From positions 6,884,424 to 6,948,423 of the forward strand of contig LR746267.1 of the NCBI GenBank assembly GCA_902729315.2: 64,000 bases of DNA. Reading direction: 5' to 3'. Positions 60,417-64,000 of this stretch are shown piece by piece (positions within the stretch are counted from its first letter, which is position 1; each line of letters begins with the position of its first letter). This DNA comes from Spirodela intermedia (lineage: Eukaryota > Streptophyta > Magnoliopsida > Alismatales > Araceae). The position numbers and the translations under genes were made by a program. The notes beneath the pieces are model-generated. The model made no database searches. It was given only the letters and a program-made list of their open reading frames with translations, and was not told where the DNA came from.

Positions 60417-62660
60417 TATATCACACCATATTAGAAGTGCGTAGAAGTATTGTCTAGAAGCATTGCGTCACTTGTTGAAGAGATCTGCAGAAAAGAGAGA
60501 TCAACCACATTGTCATTGTCATCTGAGAGAAGAAGTACAAAGTTGACCATTCGTTGGAGGCCTTGAATATAGTCAGAGAAGGAAATAACAAACTTATTGA
60601 TCATTCGAGGCATTGATAGTGCAAAAAGATGAAAGAACAGATGTTGTATTCACAACTATTGTCATATTTTTTAAGATAATTGATAATATCTATTTTATCA
60701 AAAATAATTCATTAGTATCTTTATATCTATGATACTAATATGTATGAGAACTTAAATTCTTTAACTTTTTTTATTATTTAAGGACGAACGTGAACTCAGA
60801 TTTCTCATAAATAAATGAACCCAAGTCATAAAATGTTGAACAAGTTAGAGAGTAAAAAAATTATAGAACAAATATAACAATGAGGCTTGAGAGTTATTGA
60901 ACCCATGGAGCTTGTGAAATCACCCATGTAAGGTCAACTAGGTTCATTTGTCAACCAGGCTTGTAAGTTTCACTTAGACATGTTTATTTCATATGGGTAA
61001 ATGACCTAGAGTCTAGATGTTGTTGACAAGTTCTTGAGTTTGTTCAATGTTGAATCAAACGAACTCTGAGGGGAAGAGGTCTTCGTCATCCTACAAGATC
61101 TACCACCACTACCTCATAGCTGATGGTTGTAGAGGTTTGAGGACTTCTCGTAGGAGTGCCTTCATAAATGCATCCATCTCGCTAATGGATTTGTTGTTAT
61201 CATAGAACCAGTATGTGAGACTGATTCATCAACAAATGAGAGGAAAGAGATGATAGAGAGAAACAAAAAGCAAAAATTGTGTTTTTTTTTCATGGATAAA
61301 AATGAAGTACATTGAAAGAGAGTTTTGTACCATTTGTCCAACTTGTCTTGTTTCTAATTTTTTTGAAGTGCTAATCATACTCATATCTATCAAAAGGCTG
61401 AACTTTGGGGACTTGAAATTTACTTGATACAATGATGTTGTTAGGCACCCACCATCAAAGAAGTTGGCTTATTAGGTGAGGTGGGAGCCTTCATCAAATC
61501 CTTAGGCTTATTGTCTCTTGTAACATGGCAGCCTCCTAGAGGACTTGATACACTTCTTGTTGCCCTTGCGATTCTAGCATTGGAGGGCTACGCATGTGTT
61601 TCTCATTTTCTTCAGCATGGAGAGGGAGGAGGGTTGTTTAAGGGTATTTTCTTTGGTCTCATGTGCGGTCTTCGATTTCTCATGCTATCATCCTCAAATA
61701 ATGACTTCTCTAGCCCTTAGATAAAATTAAAGTTTGATGAATATTAAATCTAATGTTTGTATGACCTTCTCACATAAGAAATTATTTCCCTATCAAAAAT
61801 ATTATAGTTTAATCTTTTAAAAAAATTGGGCGATCATGAAATGACAATTCATAGTGAGCATCGCTAGATTAGATGTGCTTGATCACGTGGCGTGCTAAGC
61901 AACACAAAATAACCCGTCATGAACCACTACTCACCGAAAACTTAAGTCCTTGGTGCCATGGTGCTTTGCTCGCTGTCGGATCATTCTTTCTAATCACATG
62001 CATGCTAAGTAATGCAGGATTCATAAACTTCTGATGAATTACTTTACACTTTTGATATTGTGGCAGTTTGCTCACCATTGTATCTCCATATTTGGTAATG
62101 TGGTCTACTGAGGGCCATTGGATCACACCACACTCCATATTACTACCCTAAAATAAATGAGAACATTTTAGTCTCGCATTAGAAGTTTTGGAGCGATTGA
62201 ATTGAATATATATCAGAGGTACATTCTTAATACATAGATCCCTTCTCTTGAATAAAATAATACATAAGATCATCTTGGGAGAAGATAATAAGTGGTTTGC
62301 CCTTATATGCACATGTGTGTACGACACTCCTTGCACCACGACTAGTTGGCCACCAATACATGACAAGAGCATGATGCACATGTATGCGAAGCGAGCCTTT
62401 CATAACTCGAGCCCAACTCGTGGCTCCTCTAATATGGGTCTACCAACTCAAACATAGTGCCCATCTAGGTCAACTACCAAGTGTTGACTTCTAGCATGTG
62501 GTGATATTTTTATATTTTATTCTTATATTTTTCTAATAATTACATTGTCTTTAACTTCAAACTTCTTAATTTAACAATATATTACTATATTTATTATCTA
62601 AGTTAACACAGAAATAAATTAATAAAATTATTTAAAACACAAAAATCTAATTATAAGACT
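60417..62660. other. Mixed DNA inserted in the copia element, right of solo LTR B
   Basis: No gene is supported. The frame at 61481-61720 (79 codons) has no family likeness. Around 62310-62470 a segment resembles part of the solo LTRs (TACGACACTCCTTGCACCACG and the CCAACTCGTGGCTCCTC block), so a third, diverged member of the family or a relative contributes here. Confidence 0.4.
62310..62470 (+). repeat. Diverged fragment related to the solo LTR family
   Basis: Matches 60068-60235 of solo LTR B in the same orientation in several ordered blocks: TACGAC-ACTCCTT, GGCCAC, GCACA, ACTC-TGGCTCCTC. No termini are visible. Confidence 0.5.
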
Positions 62661-62975
62661 ATTGAGTATAAATCTCTAGCTTCTACTCTAACTAAAATTA
62701 TATGGTTACAATAGTTTCTATAAGATTATGGTATCTAGATATCACTTCCAACACTCTTTTTCTATGATAATCAAGCAACAATCAATATTACTTCAAATAT
62801 TATTTTTCATCAGAGTTTACTGAACACATTGAAGTTGATTGTCATTTTATTCATGAAAAACTTTTTCAAAGCTCCATCAAGTTTCTTCAAGTTACTTCTC
62901 AACATCATTTGGCAAACCTTTCTACAAAACTATTACCATCTAGTTATTTTATGATTTATTGTTCAAGATGACATT
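62661..62975 (+). pseudogene. Copia RNase H remnant (3' end of pol)
   Basis: Decayed text YKSLASTLTKIIWLQ, then YDNQATINITSN, a one-base shift, and EFTEHIEVDCHFIHEKLF, which correspond to the copia AEYRSLA..., CDNQAAIHIASNP and TKHIEIDCHFVREK blocks. HLANLSTK near 62910 corresponds to QLADIFTK. It stops just before the polypurine tract at 63000. Confidence 0.85.
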
Positions 62976-63006
62976 AAAATAATATTTATAGTCATCTTGA
63001 GGGGAG

Positions 63007-63125
63007 TATTGAAGTATAAGACGCATGCAAACAACACATGTAAACCGTTGTGTATATTCAATAAAGAACTCAATCCCAATAGTTCTTTTCTCTTGAGCAG
63101 TGTCTCCCTTTTTTTCTTTTTCATA
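63007..63125 (+). mobile_element. Copia 3' LTR (partial or approximate)
   Basis: Begins directly after GAGGGGAG and follows the 5' LTR for about 115 bases up to the TCTCCC and T-rich block. I cannot define its right end. Confidence 0.6.
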
Positions 63126-64000
63126 ACAAAGATCTTAAAAATGGTGATTTCAAATAATATGAAGAAGTTTAGAAGTCACCCAACTTGAGATCAACCTTGC
63201 TTAATATTTTTGCAAATGGGGGGGTCTTTAGCTCTCCATGCCCAGCAAAAATAAAGGATTTCAATATGTAGTCTCAATTGCAAAATAGTCAACAAAAAAA
63301 CCAAGAGAGTTGGTGAATTAATAGTTTTTATATCTTAATTGACATGCTTTTAAAAAAAAAACTTTCGTGAGGAAAGGTCACCCATTTTTGTGAAGGGAGA
63401 AATCGAAATTATAATGAAATGGCTCTCCAAGTGTCCAGTCCATGACAACTGGTTGCTAGAGTCAAACCCCATATTTCTTAAAAAGTTTTATTTTCCTAGA
63501 GAAAATTTCAAGTTGACATTGAATTCATGGGACCTACTTGAAGGTTTTATTAAATCTATTTAGAATACATCTCTATAAAAATAGAAATTTCACAAATGGT
63601 ATTATGATTAGTTTTAAAATCAGTTTTATATTTTTCCTCTTCATCACTGAAAAATCTGAGTATTAATAGAGAGTGTAGTCAATTAGAATGCTCTTATATT
63701 AGTCATGATAATTGTAAAATTATTAATTTAAAGATGTTGGTGAGCCACTTATTTCTATTCAATTCTGATGGAAACTTCTTTATTTTATTTAAATACACGT
63801 ATATATGCCCTTCTTGTCATTATCTATATTTTCATAAAAAAAATTACCTCTCTCTAGGCAAGAACGATTTTTCATGCTATTTTTCATAATTAAAATACTA
63901 TATTAAAAGTTAAAACGATGCATAGCCGGGAACTTTTTGCCCTTTGTTTTCCATCCCGTGGTAGCCGAGTCGTCTGGAATTTCCATTCTCGAAATAGAAG
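63126..64000. other. AT-rich flank, ending in a GC-richer edge
   Basis: No gene is visible. From about 63915 the composition becomes balanced (GATGCATAGCCGGG onward), perhaps the border of a further genic region beyond the window. Confidence 0.4.

Larger units (their letters stand above)
53984..63125 (+). mobile_element. Ty1/copia retrotransposon, decayed and split by later insertions
   Basis: Two LTR pieces enclose gag-pol remnants in the usual order. The 5' LTR starts at about 53984 (TATTAAAGTC) and ends before the primer site near 54204. The 3' LTR starts at 63007 (TATTGAAGTA) directly after the polypurine tract GAGGGGAG. The LTRs share about 115 bp, including CCAATCCCA/TCAATCCCA and a TCTCCC/TCTCCC block, but differ a lot, so the insertion is old. 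A block of about 5 kb (57600-62660) containing solo LTR B and other AT-rich DNA separates reverse transcriptase from RNase H. Confidence 0.8.

Overview
The window is nuclear DNA of a flowering plant. The evidence is intron-rich genes with plant splice signals, plant-only family members (a long-C-terminus sucrose synthase, a SAC-domain phosphatase of the SAC1-5 type, a FYVE-SYLF protein), a telo-box, (CT)n/(GA)n tracts near gene starts, and decayed Ty1/copia and Ty3/gypsy elements. Several genes have very GC-rich first exons (KAPA synthase, J-protein, sucrose synthase). That would suit a monocot, but I cannot name the species.

Layout. 1-1400: first exon of an unrecognised minus-strand gene behind a telo-box. 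1413-8079: AT-rich decayed repeats. 8080-9050: a GC-rich promoter-like island with clustered ACGT motifs. 11005-12312: a plant protein of unknown function, two exons. 12313-18930: AT-rich repeats, a 23-bp hairpin, and a truncated gypsy LTR+gag on the minus strand. 19197-49304 is the gene-rich core: a small membrane protein with tryptophan repeats (+), a J-domain protein (-), SAC phosphoinositide phosphatase (+, 16 exons), sucrose synthase (+, 15 exons), kinetochore SPC24 (+, 5 exons), FYVE-SYLF protein (+, 4 coding exons) and KAPA synthase BIOF (+, 5 exons). I rebuilt each exon by exon with reading-frame checks. 49305-64000 is a transposon nest: two solo LTRs of one family in opposite orientation, each with its own perfect 5-bp target duplication, the second lying inside a decayed copia element.

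The genes are not an operon or a pathway cluster; they have separate housekeeping roles (phosphoinositide turnover, sucrose cleavage, kinetochore, endosome membrane binding, biotin synthesis). The J-protein and SAC genes are divergent across about 1.3 kb.

The most unusual items are an apparent AT-AC intron in SPC24 with a U2-like 5' splice site, the perfectly kept snRNA-type USE/TATA and tRNA-type B-box motifs and long ORF in the two solo LTRs, and the unrecognised small protein with four 12-residue Trp repeats. Exon boundaries come from splice consensus plus remembered family conservation; no transcript or database search was available.
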